Below are positions 50,887 through 58,810 of a stretch of DNA of 64,000 nucleotides, piece by piece. The notes under the pieces were generated by a model, which was given only the letters and a program-made list of their open reading frames with translations, was not told where the DNA came from and searched no databases. The first letter of the stretch is position 1. Each line of letters begins with the position of its first letter. The position numbers and the translations under genes were made by a program. The stretch is from Kriegella sp963975415 (GTDB lineage: Bacteria; Bacteroidota; Bacteroidia; Flavobacteriales; Flavobacteriaceae): the NCBI RefSeq assembly GCF_963975415.1, contig NZ_CAXBGN010000002.1, positions 620,001 to 684,000 on the forward strand, read 5' to 3'.

Positions 50887-52230
50887 TTATTCTATTTCGA
50901 ACACTGGCAATCCTCTATAAAAATCTAAGGTGCTTTCATTTACCATACCACGGAACCGCACCTGTAAATTTTCATTCTGCGCTGCGGCGAACAAGGTTTT
51001 TGCCTGAAAAAGATCCAAGGCATTTATCAGGCCCTTTTCATATTTCTTTTGTGCAATGTTAAAAGCCAATTCTTGGGCTTCCACTTTTTTACCACTCTGT
51101 TCACTCTCTACTTGCAGTGCTTGATGTGCTTGTACCAGTTGTTGAATCAGCTGGTAGAGCTCCTGTTCTTGGATATCTAAATCATTCTGCGCCCTTAAAT
51201 ATTCTATCTTTTGCTGTTTCACCCTTGATCTGCGCGACCACCGATCACTAATAGGGATATTCATCGAAAAACCCACATAACGTGACATGTTGTCTTTAAT
51301 TTGGGTAGAAAACGGGATAATACCATCGTCGTTGACATTCGTTTCAAAATATCCGGTTCCATATCCGGCTGCGAACGATATTGAAGGGTACAGGTTTCCC
51401 CGTGCCACTGCAACCTCTTTTCTAGCAGCTTTTGTTCGCAGTTCTTGCGCCTTTATAACTGGAACAAAATCTTTGGCCACCTCGAAAATCGAGTCGGAGT
51501 TCACTTCTAAGTGACCATTTTTTTCCGTCTTTGTTACAAAATCGTCGGTTATATTAATGTTATTCGTTTCTTCGAGATTCATTTCTTGAATTAAGACAAG
51601 TTTTGCCGCAGCCAAAAGATTTTCCGTTTGTGTAACACTCAATTTGTCGGTTAGCAAAAGGGATTCGGCCTCATAAAGGTCAGACCCTGCTTTCATGCCC
51701 AATTCAATCTGTTTGGCCACCAAATCATAATTGGTCTGCGAAACGGCCTCCTGTTCCCTGGAGACAACCAATAGTTCTTCATAAAAACGGATATCGTAAA
51801 AAGCTGACATCACCCTAAAGGCAAGCAAATATTTTTGTTGTAAAGCTTCTTCTTTGGTCGCCTTGTACAAGAACTTGGTCGCCTTAATGGCATTTATTTT
51901 TTGAAATCCTTGGAACAAGTCTATTGACGAGCCCAAAGAATAATTATTCGAAAAGAAATCAGTATTGATAATATCGTTTGTATTCGGGTCGGTCGACCGC
52001 CCATATCGAATATTATAATCGGAGTAGCCACTTACACCGGGCAATAGATTCCTAATGCTCTGCCGATGGTTTTCTTTGGAAGAATCTTCATTATACCTGA
52101 AATTGTTTACCGTAAGATTGTGTTCGACAGCGTACGCAATACAGTCATCCAAAGACCATATTTCTTGGGAAAACAATGGTGCAGTAACAAAGAAAAATAG
52201 AAACACAAATATCAAAGCTCTAGAAATCAT
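50887..52230 (-). CDS. TolC-family outer-membrane efflux protein
   Basis: I choose the ATG at 52228-52230 (MISRALIFVFLFFFVTAPLFSQ, a good signal peptide); a TTG two codons upstream is the alternative. The 447-residue protein begins SLDDCIAYAVEHNLTV and has the duplicated helical structure of TolC, with long stretches such as LSVTQTENLLAAAKLVLIQEMNL and YELYQLIQQLVQAHQALQVESEQSGKK and a C-terminal YEKGLINALDLFQAKTLF. It forms the trimeric outer-membrane exit duct. It is the first gene of the array operon, directly downstream of the dyad pair and the -24/-12-like element. Confidence 0.9.
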   Translation of the reverse strand: MISRALIFVFLFFFVTAPLFSQEIWSLDDCIAYAVEHNLTVNNFRYNEDSSKENHRQSIRNLLPGVSGYSDYNIRYGRSTDPNTNDIINTDFFSNNYSLGSSIDLFQGFQKINAIKATKFLYKATKEEALQQKYLLAFRVMSAFYDIRFYEELLVVSREQEAVSQTNYDLVAKQIELGMKAGSDLYEAESLLLTDKLSVTQTENLLAAAKLVLIQEMNLEETNNINITDDFVTKTEKNGHLEVNSDSIFEVAKDFVPVIKAQELRTKAARKEVAVARGNLYPSISFAAGYGTGYFETNVNDDGIIPFSTQIKDNMSRYVGFSMNIPISDRWSRRSRVKQQKIEYLRAQNDLDIQEQELYQLIQQLVQAHQALQVESEQSGKKVEAQELAFNIAQKKYEKGLINALDLFQAKTLFAAAQNENLQVRFRGMVNESTLDFYRGLPVFEIE

Positions 52231-52256
52231 ATTCAAAATGGTATGCCATAAGGTTA

Positions 52257-52272
52257 ACTATTGTTGTGCCAA
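52257..52272 (-). promoter_or_regulatory. Candidate sigma-54 -24/-12 promoter of the tolC-permease operon
   Basis: On the minus strand TTGGCACAACAATAGT has a perfect -24 TTGGCAC and, 10 bp after GG, GT as the -12 dinucleotide (consensus GC). The predicted start is near 52246, giving a leader of about 16 nt to the tolC ATG. It shares TTGGCA-N6-TAG with the element at 30573-30588. An NtrC-type activator gene is adjacent. Confidence 0.55.
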
Positions 52273-52333
52273 GAACATAAATATCTATTAAACAGTATAT
52301 TACAATCGAATAAAAGAAAAAACCAACCATTCA

Positions 52334-52376
52334 TTGTAAAATTGTTATACACCAAGTGTAAAATTATTTGACACTT
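52334..52376. promoter_or_regulatory. Paired TGT-N11-ACA dyads upstream of tolC
   Basis: The distal site at 52354-52376 is a near-perfect 23-bp palindrome (arms AAGTGTAAAAT and AAGTGTCAAAT, centre 52365). The proximal site at 52334-52352 is more degenerate (minus-strand GTGTATAACAATTTTACAA, centre 52343). Centres are 22 bp apart, two helical turns, and the pair begins 62 bp from the -24 element. This is the expected layout for an enhancer bound by tandem dimers of an NtrC-type activator. The region is also 148 bp upstream of the regulator gene, so autoregulation is possible. Confidence 0.7.
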
Positions 52377-52523
52377 TGCCAAAAGTATTCTTTCTAAATC
52401 GTAGCTTAGGAATCTTCTTTTGAAGGACGATTTGGTAGTGAAACAATAAATTTAAAATGGCTACTAGATCAAATAGATTGCTTGACCCTCTTCGTAATGG
52501 TATGAATAAATATATTTTTCAAT

Positions 52524-53885
52524 ATGTTGGACGCAAAAATATTGGTAATCGATGATAGCAAAAGCGTATTGAGTGCGCTTGAGATACTATTGCAATTCGA
52601 TTTTAAGACTGTAAAAACGATTCGTAATCCCAATCAAATTCCGTCATTCCCTAACTTACAAGAATTTGATATTGTATTGCTTGACATGAACTTTTCTGCT
52701 GGTGTAAATACAGGCAATGAGGGTTTATACTGGCTTCGTGAAATACGAAAAAAAGTCCCTCATATATCTGTAATAATGATGACGGCCTACGGTGCCATTG
52801 ATTTAGCTGTGAAGGCCCTGAAAGAAGGTGCCACCGATTTCATATTAAAGCCTTGGAACAACGAAAAACTAGTAGCAACCGTAAAATCTGCCTATGAACT
52901 TCGAAAATCTTTAAAAAAGATTGATGAATTAAAACTGACCGAAAGTAATCTCAAACAGGTTATCAACCAAGATAAAAATTACATCATAGGCAATTCAAAA
53001 GCGTTGACCGCAGTGTTGAATTTAAGTCGTAAAGTGGCCAAAACCGATGTAAACATATTGATTACGGGAGAAAACGGAACGGGCAAAGAATTGATAGCCC
53101 GCGAACTGCATCGCATGTCGACCCGTAACAATGAAGTCTTTATCAACGTTGACATGGGTTCTATCTCCGAAACACTTTTCGAAAGCGAATTGTTCGGTCA
53201 TGTTAAAGGTGCTTTCACCGATTCTAAAGAAGACAGGGCGGGCAAATTCGAAGCAGCCAATGGAGGAACCCTATTCCTTGATGAAATCGGAAATCTTTCG
53301 CTTCAAACACAAGCGAAACTGCTATCGGCCATTCAAAACAAAGTGGTAGTACGCGTAGGTTCTAATAAACCCATTGCAGTGAATATTCGATTGGTTTGCG
53401 CTACCAATTGTAATTTGGATAAAATGGTCACCGACGGACTTTTTCGTGAAGACCTTTTATACCGCATCAATACCATACATATCGAAGTTCCTCCATTGCG
53501 TGATAGAGATGGCGATATTTTAATATTGGCAGATTTTTACCTTAAAAAATTTGCATCTAAATATGACAAACCGGGACTGCGCATCAACAACTTGGCACAA
53601 GAAAAACTGATGGCTCATACTTGGCCTGGAAATGTACGTGAACTTCAGCATACTATGGAACGGGCCATAATACTTTGCGAGGGAAACGTTTTAAAACCCA
53701 ATGACTTTCTCCTACATGCCAGTGAAGCTATACCCATGAATACGGAATCAATTACCTTAGAGGAAATGGAACACATTATGATCACCAATGCCCTCAACCA
53801 ACACGACGGAAACTATAGTGCCGCAGCGGAGCAATTAGGAATTTCAAGACAGACCTTGTACAACAAAATGAAGAAAAGGCATTAA
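52524..53885 (+). CDS. NtrC-type sigma-54-dependent response regulator
   Basis: This 453-residue regulator has a receiver domain (D10/D11, phosphorylation site D54 in IVLLDMNF, K109 in ILKPW) and an AAA+ sigma-54-activation domain (Walker A GENGTGKE 182-189, Walker B LFLDEIG 250-256, R-finger region YRINTIHIEVPPLRDR). It ends in a Fis-type helix-turn-helix (GNYSAAAEQLGISRQTLYNKMKKR). The sigma-54-contacting loop reads GAFTDS (229-234) rather than GAFTGA. Divergence from tolC across 293 bp holding paired dyads indicates control of the permease operon. The kinase gene follows after 64 bp. Confidence 0.93.
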   Translation: MLDAKILVIDDSKSVLSALEILLQFDFKTVKTIRNPNQIPSFPNLQEFDIVLLDMNFSAGVNTGNEGLYWLREIRKKVPHISVIMMTAYGAIDLAVKALKEGATDFILKPWNNEKLVATVKSAYELRKSLKKIDELKLTESNLKQVINQDKNYIIGNSKALTAVLNLSRKVAKTDVNILITGENGTGKELIARELHRMSTRNNEVFINVDMGSISETLFESELFGHVKGAFTDSKEDRAGKFEAANGGTLFLDEIGNLSLQTQAKLLSAIQNKVVVRVGSNKPIAVNIRLVCATNCNLDKMVTDGLFREDLLYRINTIHIEVPPLRDRDGDILILADFYLKKFASKYDKPGLRINNLAQEKLMAHTWPGNVRELQHTMERAIILCEGNVLKPNDFLLHASEAIPMNTESITLEEMEHIMITNALNQHDGNYSAAAEQLGISRQTLYNKMKKRH

Positions 53886-53949
53886 ATAGTGAAAAAGTAC
53901 CTATATCTTTTTATTGAACTTGATACTGAAAATTTAAACGTATAAAGAA

Positions 53950-55302
53950 ATGGTCAGCAGACATATTTACCTGCAAATGATATTCCGTATTATCGGCATT
54001 ACGGCCGCAGCCCTGGTTTCCGCATTTTTCTTTTTCAAAGACCAGTATATACTCGCCTCAGTTTCATTCGTGTTGCTCATTGCTCAAACTTCTTTTTTAA
54101 TCCATTATGTAAACCAAACGAATCGCAAAATCGCCTATTTTTTTGACGCTATAAAGAATGAAGATTTTACGTTACGTTTCCCAGAAAAGTTAAGTGTAAA
54201 ATCGTTGGAAGAGCTAAATCACAGCTTGAATATGCTCAATACCATGATTCAAGACATCCATATTAAAAAACAAATACAAGAACAGTACTATCAGGAAATA
54301 TTAAAGCAGGCAGACATTGGTATTATGACAATAAACGAGAAAGGTCATATCTTATATGCCAACCCCAAGGTAGAGCAATTGGTCAATTACCATCCGCTCA
54401 ACCATATCAAACAATTAACCCAGGTAGATAAAAACCTGTATGATCTTTTTTCTAAACTACAGCCGTTCGAGCGAAAATTGGTTCAACTTACCAATGAACG
54501 TGAAAAAAAACAACTCGCCTTAAAATCTACCTCAATTTCATTGGATAAACAGGACCTCTTGCTTGTGGTCGTGCAAGACATTCACAAAGAGCTGGATGAA
54601 AAGGAAACCGATTCATGGGTGCGGCTGATCCGTGTGCTCACCCATGAAATTATGAACACCATTACACCTATTACCTCTATTTCTGAATCTGTTTTAAAGT
54701 ATTACAAAACCCATGACGAGCTGATTCCATTGGCGCAACTTAACAAAAATCAGATTCAAAATACTGTAAAAGGTCTCGAGGTAATAAAAGAACAGGGCAG
54801 CGATTTGATGGTTTTTGTGCAATCATACCGAAGTCTTCTTAATATACCTCCTCCGGACAAGACTTTGGTTCCTGCAAAAATGGTACTGGATCGAGTCAAA
54901 AAGGCATTGCAGTTTCAAGGAAGTAAAAAGAATGTCATTGCGATTGAAACCACGGTCTATCCACCTGAACTCGAACTATTCGTTGATGAAAAGCAAATCT
55001 CGCAAATATTGGTCAACCTCAGCAAAAATGCGCTTCAATCATTACACGAACAAGAAAACGGAGTTATTAAAATAGCCGCAGGTCAAAATAAAGAGGGCGA
55101 TAAATATATTGAAGTGTGGGACAACGGCCCAGGTATTCCCCAAGAACTGTTAGACGAAATTTTTGTTCCTTTTTTCACTACCAAAAACACAGGAACAGGT
55201 ATCGGTCTGAGCCTTTCAAAACAAATTATGCATTTGCATGGCGGTACCCTAAAAGTTCATTCGATTCCGGCTGTGGAAACTTCCTTTGTACTGGCCTTTT
55301 AA
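53950..55302 (+). CDS. Membrane sensor histidine kinase, NtrB-like
   Basis: This 450-residue kinase has two helices (IFRIIGITAAALVSAFFFF and ILASVSFVLLIAQTSFLIHYV) separated by only a few residues, so it has almost no periplasmic sensor. A HAMP-like linker, a PAS domain (ILKQADIGIMTINEKGHILYANPKVEQLV) and the phospho-acceptor region LIRVLTHEIMNTITPITSIS follow. The catalytic domain has N box LVNLSKNALQSL, G1 DNGPGIP, FFTTKNTGTGIGLSLSKQI. It probably senses a membrane or cytoplasmic signal and phosphorylates the adjacent NtrC-type regulator. Confidence 0.92.
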   Translation: MVSRHIYLQMIFRIIGITAAALVSAFFFFKDQYILASVSFVLLIAQTSFLIHYVNQTNRKIAYFFDAIKNEDFTLRFPEKLSVKSLEELNHSLNMLNTMIQDIHIKKQIQEQYYQEILKQADIGIMTINEKGHILYANPKVEQLVNYHPLNHIKQLTQVDKNLYDLFSKLQPFERKLVQLTNEREKKQLALKSTSISLDKQDLLLVVVQDIHKELDEKETDSWVRLIRVLTHEIMNTITPITSISESVLKYYKTHDELIPLAQLNKNQIQNTVKGLEVIKEQGSDLMVFVQSYRSLLNIPPPDKTLVPAKMVLDRVKKALQFQGSKKNVIAIETTVYPPELELFVDEKQISQILVNLSKNALQSLHEQENGVIKIAAGQNKEGDKYIEVWDNGPGIPQELLDEIFVPFFTTKNTGTGIGLSLSKQIMHLHGGTLKVHSIPAVETSFVLAF

Positions 55303-55335
55303 TCATGTATATTTACCATAGCCATTGCCAATACG

Positions 55336-55929
55336 ATGCCCGACAATTTCAAAGCATATCTAAAAAACAATTGGGGACTGACTTCTACAGAAGTTGAACA
55401 GTTGACCGAATGCATCAAAACCCAAAGTGTTCAAAAAGACGAATTTTTGCTGCGTCAGGGCGAAGTCTGTAAAATGACTTTTTTTGTCGAACAGGGTCTG
55501 CTTCGGTTTTATGCCTTAAATGAAAACGGAAAGTCTGATATACTCCAATTTGCACCTGAGAATTGGCTTGTAAGCGACCGCGGTAGTGTCTATTTTAATG
55601 AGCCTTCACATTATTTTATAGATGCCGTTGAAAATTCGACGGTGGTACTTATCGATTCCGATTTTATCGATCGTATTTCAGAAGTAAGTCCGTTATTCAG
55701 AAAATACAACGAACGGTTATTGCACAACCATATTCGTCATTTGAATAAAAGAGTCAGTCTACTTTTGGGAGCTTCGGCCAAAACCAGATACCTTGATTTC
55801 ATAAAACTGCATCCCGAAGTCTTGCTTAGGGTACCACAGTGGATGGTGGCTTCCTATCTTGGAATAACACCCGAAAGTTTAAGTAGGGTTCGACGAGATT
55901 TGGCTACCCAAAATTTTGGAAAAAAATAG
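55336..55929 (+). CDS. Crp/Fnr-family transcriptional regulator
   Basis: This 197-residue protein has an N-terminal cyclic-nucleotide-binding-like beta-roll (KDEFLLRQGEVCKMTFFVEQGLLRFYALNENGK; NSTVVLIDSDFIDRI) and a C-terminal helix-turn-helix (PQWMVASYLGITPESLSRVRRDL). It lacks the cysteine cluster of Fnr and the RSA-type cAMP pocket, so its ligand is unknown. It lies 33 bp after the kinase gene and 81 bp before a pirin gene with its own -7 box, and may control the pirins downstream. Confidence 0.85.
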   Translation: MPDNFKAYLKNNWGLTSTEVEQLTECIKTQSVQKDEFLLRQGEVCKMTFFVEQGLLRFYALNENGKSDILQFAPENWLVSDRGSVYFNEPSHYFIDAVENSTVVLIDSDFIDRISEVSPLFRKYNERLLHNHIRHLNKRVSLLLGASAKTRYLDFIKLHPEVLLRVPQWMVASYLGITPESLSRVRRDLATQNFGKK

Positions 55930-55986
55930 CGCATCCTCAAAAAGCACTTCTTACCATACATCAATGCCGGGACAAGTTTTGCTCAC

Positions 55987-55994
55987 TACATTTG
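55987..55994 (+). promoter_or_regulatory. -7 box TACATTTG of the first pirin gene
   Basis: TACATTTG matches TAnnTTTG and ends 16 bp before the ATG at 56011. No TTG is found at 19 +/- 2 bp upstream, so the -33 half is uncertain; a regulator-dependent promoter is possible. Confidence 0.45.
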
Positions 55995-56010
55995 GATAAA
56001 ATTTAAAACA

Positions 56011-56889
56011 ATGAGCACAAAAACAATAGAATTAGTAGCAGCCCCAAAAGCACCTCACTTTGTGGGTGACGGATTTCGGGTACATAATTTTATCCCTAGC
56101 GGATTTCGTTTGGACATGGAACGGATGAGCCCTTTTATCCTATTGGATTACAACTCCAAATTCCATTTTCCCCCATCGGAAAAACCCAAAGGTGTTGGCG
56201 TACATCCGCACCGTGGTTTTGAAACGGTTACCATTGCGTACAAGGGCAAGGTACAACATCATGATAGTAGCGGGGGCGGCGGTATTATAGAAGAGGGCGG
56301 TGTTCAATGGATGACAGCCGCATCGGGCGTGTTGCACAAAGAATACCATGAGGAAGAATTCAGCAAAAAAGGTGGTGATTTTCAAATGGTTCAGTTATGG
56401 GTAAACCTGCCGGCCAAAGACAAAATGTCGAAGCCAAAATATCAAGGGTTTTCCAATGAAAACATCAATAAATATGAGCTCGAAGACGATCGAGGAACCA
56501 TCGAGGTCATCGCAGGCCATTATAAAGATGTTCACGGTTCAGCCGCTACGTTTACGCCACTCAACCTGCTGAACGCAAAAATTAAGGCTGGGGCCAAGGC
56601 CGATTTCAGTTTTCCGGAGCATTACAATACAGCTTTATTGGTAATTGAGGGTCAAGTAAATGTGAACGGTTCCGAAAAGGTGCCTACAGATCACTTTTTA
56701 CTTTTTGAAAACAACGGTGAGGATTTTGTAATCGAGGCTTCGGAAGATGCCGTCGTCTTAGTTCTAAGTGGAGAACCGATCAATGAACCGATCGCCGCCC
56801 AAGGTCCGTTTGTAATGAACACAAAGGAAGAATTGCGGCAGGCCATGAAAGACTATGGCATGGGCAAATTCGGCTATTTGGAGGAATAG
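56011..56889 (+). CDS. Pirin family protein
   Basis: This 292-residue bicupin has the pirin N-terminal metal motif VGVHPHRGFETVTIAYKGKVQHHDS and the QWMTAASGVLHKEYHEEEF segment, with three histidines and one glutamate forming the Fe site. A C-terminal cupin domain follows (FPEHYNTALLVIEGQVNVNG). Bacterial pirins are iron-containing, and some act as quercetin dioxygenases or as redox-linked regulators. The next gene is a shorter pirin of the YhhW type. Confidence 0.88.
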   Translation: MSTKTIELVAAPKAPHFVGDGFRVHNFIPSGFRLDMERMSPFILLDYNSKFHFPPSEKPKGVGVHPHRGFETVTIAYKGKVQHHDSSGGGGIIEEGGVQWMTAASGVLHKEYHEEEFSKKGGDFQMVQLWVNLPAKDKMSKPKYQGFSNENINKYELEDDRGTIEVIAGHYKDVHGSAATFTPLNLLNAKIKAGAKADFSFPEHYNTALLVIEGQVNVNGSEKVPTDHFLLFENNGEDFVIEASEDAVVLVLSGEPINEPIAAQGPFVMNTKEELRQAMKDYGMGKFGYLEE

Positions 56890-56903
56890 ACAATAATCCG
56901 TTG

Positions 56904-56945
56904 ACAGTGAACAGTGGACAGTGAACAGTGAACAGTGAACAGTTT
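56904..56945. repeat. Six tandem ACAGTGA heptamers
   Basis: Units are ACAGTGA, ACAGTGG, ACAGTGA, ACAGTGA, ACAGTGA, ACAGTTT, i.e. five good units plus a decayed last one. They lie between the two pirin genes. The same heptamer is duplicated at 40985-40998. Confidence 0.8.
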
Positions 56946-56997
56946 ACATAAACTCAACACCGCAAAAAAGTATTCACTTTAATTTTATAAAACAAAG

Positions 56998-57714
56998 ATG
57001 AAAACAGTATATCATAGTGCGGACTCTAGAGGTCACGCCGACCACGGGTGGTTAAATTCATACCATTCGTTCAGTTTTGCCAATTACCACAATCCTGAAA
57101 GAATGCATTTCGGCGTTCTTCGGGTCTTAAATGATGATACCGTTACCGAGGGAAAAGGTTTCGACACCCACCCTCATAAGAATATGGAAATCATATCGAT
57201 TCCATTAGAGGGTGATTTAGAGCATAAAGACAGTATGGGTAATACTACAGTTATTAAGGAAGGCGATGTTCAGGTAATGAGCGCCGGTACCGGAATCTAC
57301 CATAGTGAATACAACAAGAATGCCGATAAGGGTGTCAAATTCCTACAAATTTGGGTATTTCCGAATAAACAAAATGTAACCCCTAGATATGATCAAATTG
57401 CGACCGGGGACTTAAAAAAAGAGAACGAGCTATATCAAATCCTATCTCCAGACGCATTGGATCAAGGGGTTTGGTTGCATCAAGACGCATGGTTTTACAT
57501 GGGAGATTTTGAAGCTGGTAAATCGACCTCCCAAAACTTTAATAAAAAAGGAAACGGCGCGTATGTTTTTGTTCTTGAAGGTGAGGTCGAAATTGCAGGT
57601 CAGACATTGGGGAAACGAGACGGTTTAGGAATTTGGGAAACCTCCAAAATAGACCTAAGAGCTACTAAGGATAGTCGGGTTTTACTTATGGAAGTACCTA
57701 TGGAAATCGGTTAA
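56998..57714 (+). CDS. Pirin-like bicupin (YhhW type)
   Basis: This 238-residue protein starts MKTVYHSADSRGHADHGWLNSYHSFSFANYHNP, the YhhW/quercetin 2,3-dioxygenase-like opening. It continues with the metal site GKGFDTHPHKNMEIISIPLEGDLEHKDSMGN and DVQVMSAGTGIYHSEYN. The C-terminal cupin half is degenerate. It follows the longer pirin after 108 bp that contain the heptamer repeat, so they may be one operon. Role: probable iron-dependent oxygenase or stress protein. Confidence 0.88.
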   Translation: MKTVYHSADSRGHADHGWLNSYHSFSFANYHNPERMHFGVLRVLNDDTVTEGKGFDTHPHKNMEIISIPLEGDLEHKDSMGNTTVIKEGDVQVMSAGTGIYHSEYNKNADKGVKFLQIWVFPNKQNVTPRYDQIATGDLKKENELYQILSPDALDQGVWLHQDAWFYMGDFEAGKSTSQNFNKKGNGAYVFVLEGEVEIAGQTLGKRDGLGIWETSKIDLRATKDSRVLLMEVPMEIG

Positions 57715-57863
57715 AGTAAATCGTAAATTCAGCATAGGAATCCCATTTTGAGAACCTGCCCATATTGTAAAGACAGGCCTTAGCACTAAAATGTTAATAG
57801 GATAATACCGTGGCAATACCCGTCGTAAGCCTTAAAAAATTAATGTGATTAAATATTAGACCA

Positions 57864-58790
57864 ATGAAAAATATACTTCAATTACCATTACTCCCTTATG
57901 CCGAAAACGTAAACCATAAATTGACATTACACCTGTTATTGCAGATTGTTGGAAAAATACGACTGAAGATGACCCCACGTAAAAATCATTGGTGGTACAT
58001 TACAGAATACATAAGCACACAGGGCATCTCCACTGGCCCTATACCTTATCATTCGGGATTGGATACTTTTACCATTACCATAAATGTGCATACGCATCGG
58101 CTGGAAGTAATCACCAGCAAAAACGAAGTTTCAAGTTTTTCCCTGATCGATATTACGGTAGCCGGGTTTTACGACCAGCTAATGGAAGTTCTTAAAAAAT
58201 TCGATATCCACGTCACTATCGTGACTAAACCTTTTGATTTGAACATCGACAAACATTTTGGAGCACTGACCGAATATCATCACTATAGTGAAACCTACAC
58301 CAAAAATTTATGGCAAGTTCTATTATGGGTAGATGGGGTTTTCAAAGAATTTGGAGGGCGCTTTTATGGCAAAACATGCCCCGTACATTTGTATTGGCAT
58401 TCAATGGATCTTGCAGTAACCCGGTTTTCCGGAAATTCCGCCCCACCAATGGGAAAGGAAGCACGACTTTCCGATAAGGATGCCTATTCCCATGAATGTA
58501 TAAGTTTTGGTTTTTGGGCCGGCGATGAAAACATGAAAGAACCTGCTTTTTATTCCTATACCTACCCTGCCCCGGAAGGAATAAATGAAAAAGAGCTACA
58601 ACCCTCGACTGCTGAATGGATCGACAGTAATGGTAGCCCCATGGCGATTTTGAGATATAATGATTTGCTGAACGCAACCGATCCCCGACAAGAAGTTCTG
58701 AATTTCTTGGAAAGTGCCTATCGGGCCGGTGCCGAACTTGCCGATTGGGATACTGAAAAATTAGACGTGCCGGCCTTACATAAACTATGA
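57864..58790 (+). CDS. DUF5996-family protein
   Basis: This 308-residue soluble protein starts LQLPLLPYAENVNHKLTLHLLLQIVGKIRLKMTPRKNHWWYITEYISTQG, the opening typical of DUF5996, and contains CPVHLYWHSMDLAVTRFSG, SHECISFGFWAGDE and EPAFYSYTYPAPEG later. No signal peptide or catalytic motif is known. It converges with the phosphatase gene at 58811. Function is unknown. Confidence 0.8.
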   Translation: MKNILQLPLLPYAENVNHKLTLHLLLQIVGKIRLKMTPRKNHWWYITEYISTQGISTGPIPYHSGLDTFTITINVHTHRLEVITSKNEVSSFSLIDITVAGFYDQLMEVLKKFDIHVTIVTKPFDLNIDKHFGALTEYHHYSETYTKNLWQVLLWVDGVFKEFGGRFYGKTCPVHLYWHSMDLAVTRFSGNSAPPMGKEARLSDKDAYSHECISFGFWAGDENMKEPAFYSYTYPAPEGINEKELQPSTAEWIDSNGSPMAILRYNDLLNATDPRQEVLNFLESAYRAGAELADWDTEKLDVPALHKL

Positions 58791-58810
58791 AGTGAAATTT
58801 AAACTTTCAA

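Noticed and set aside
56904..56945. Heptamer array as a CRISPR
   Set aside because: Units are 7 bp, directly adjacent and without spacers; no cas genes.
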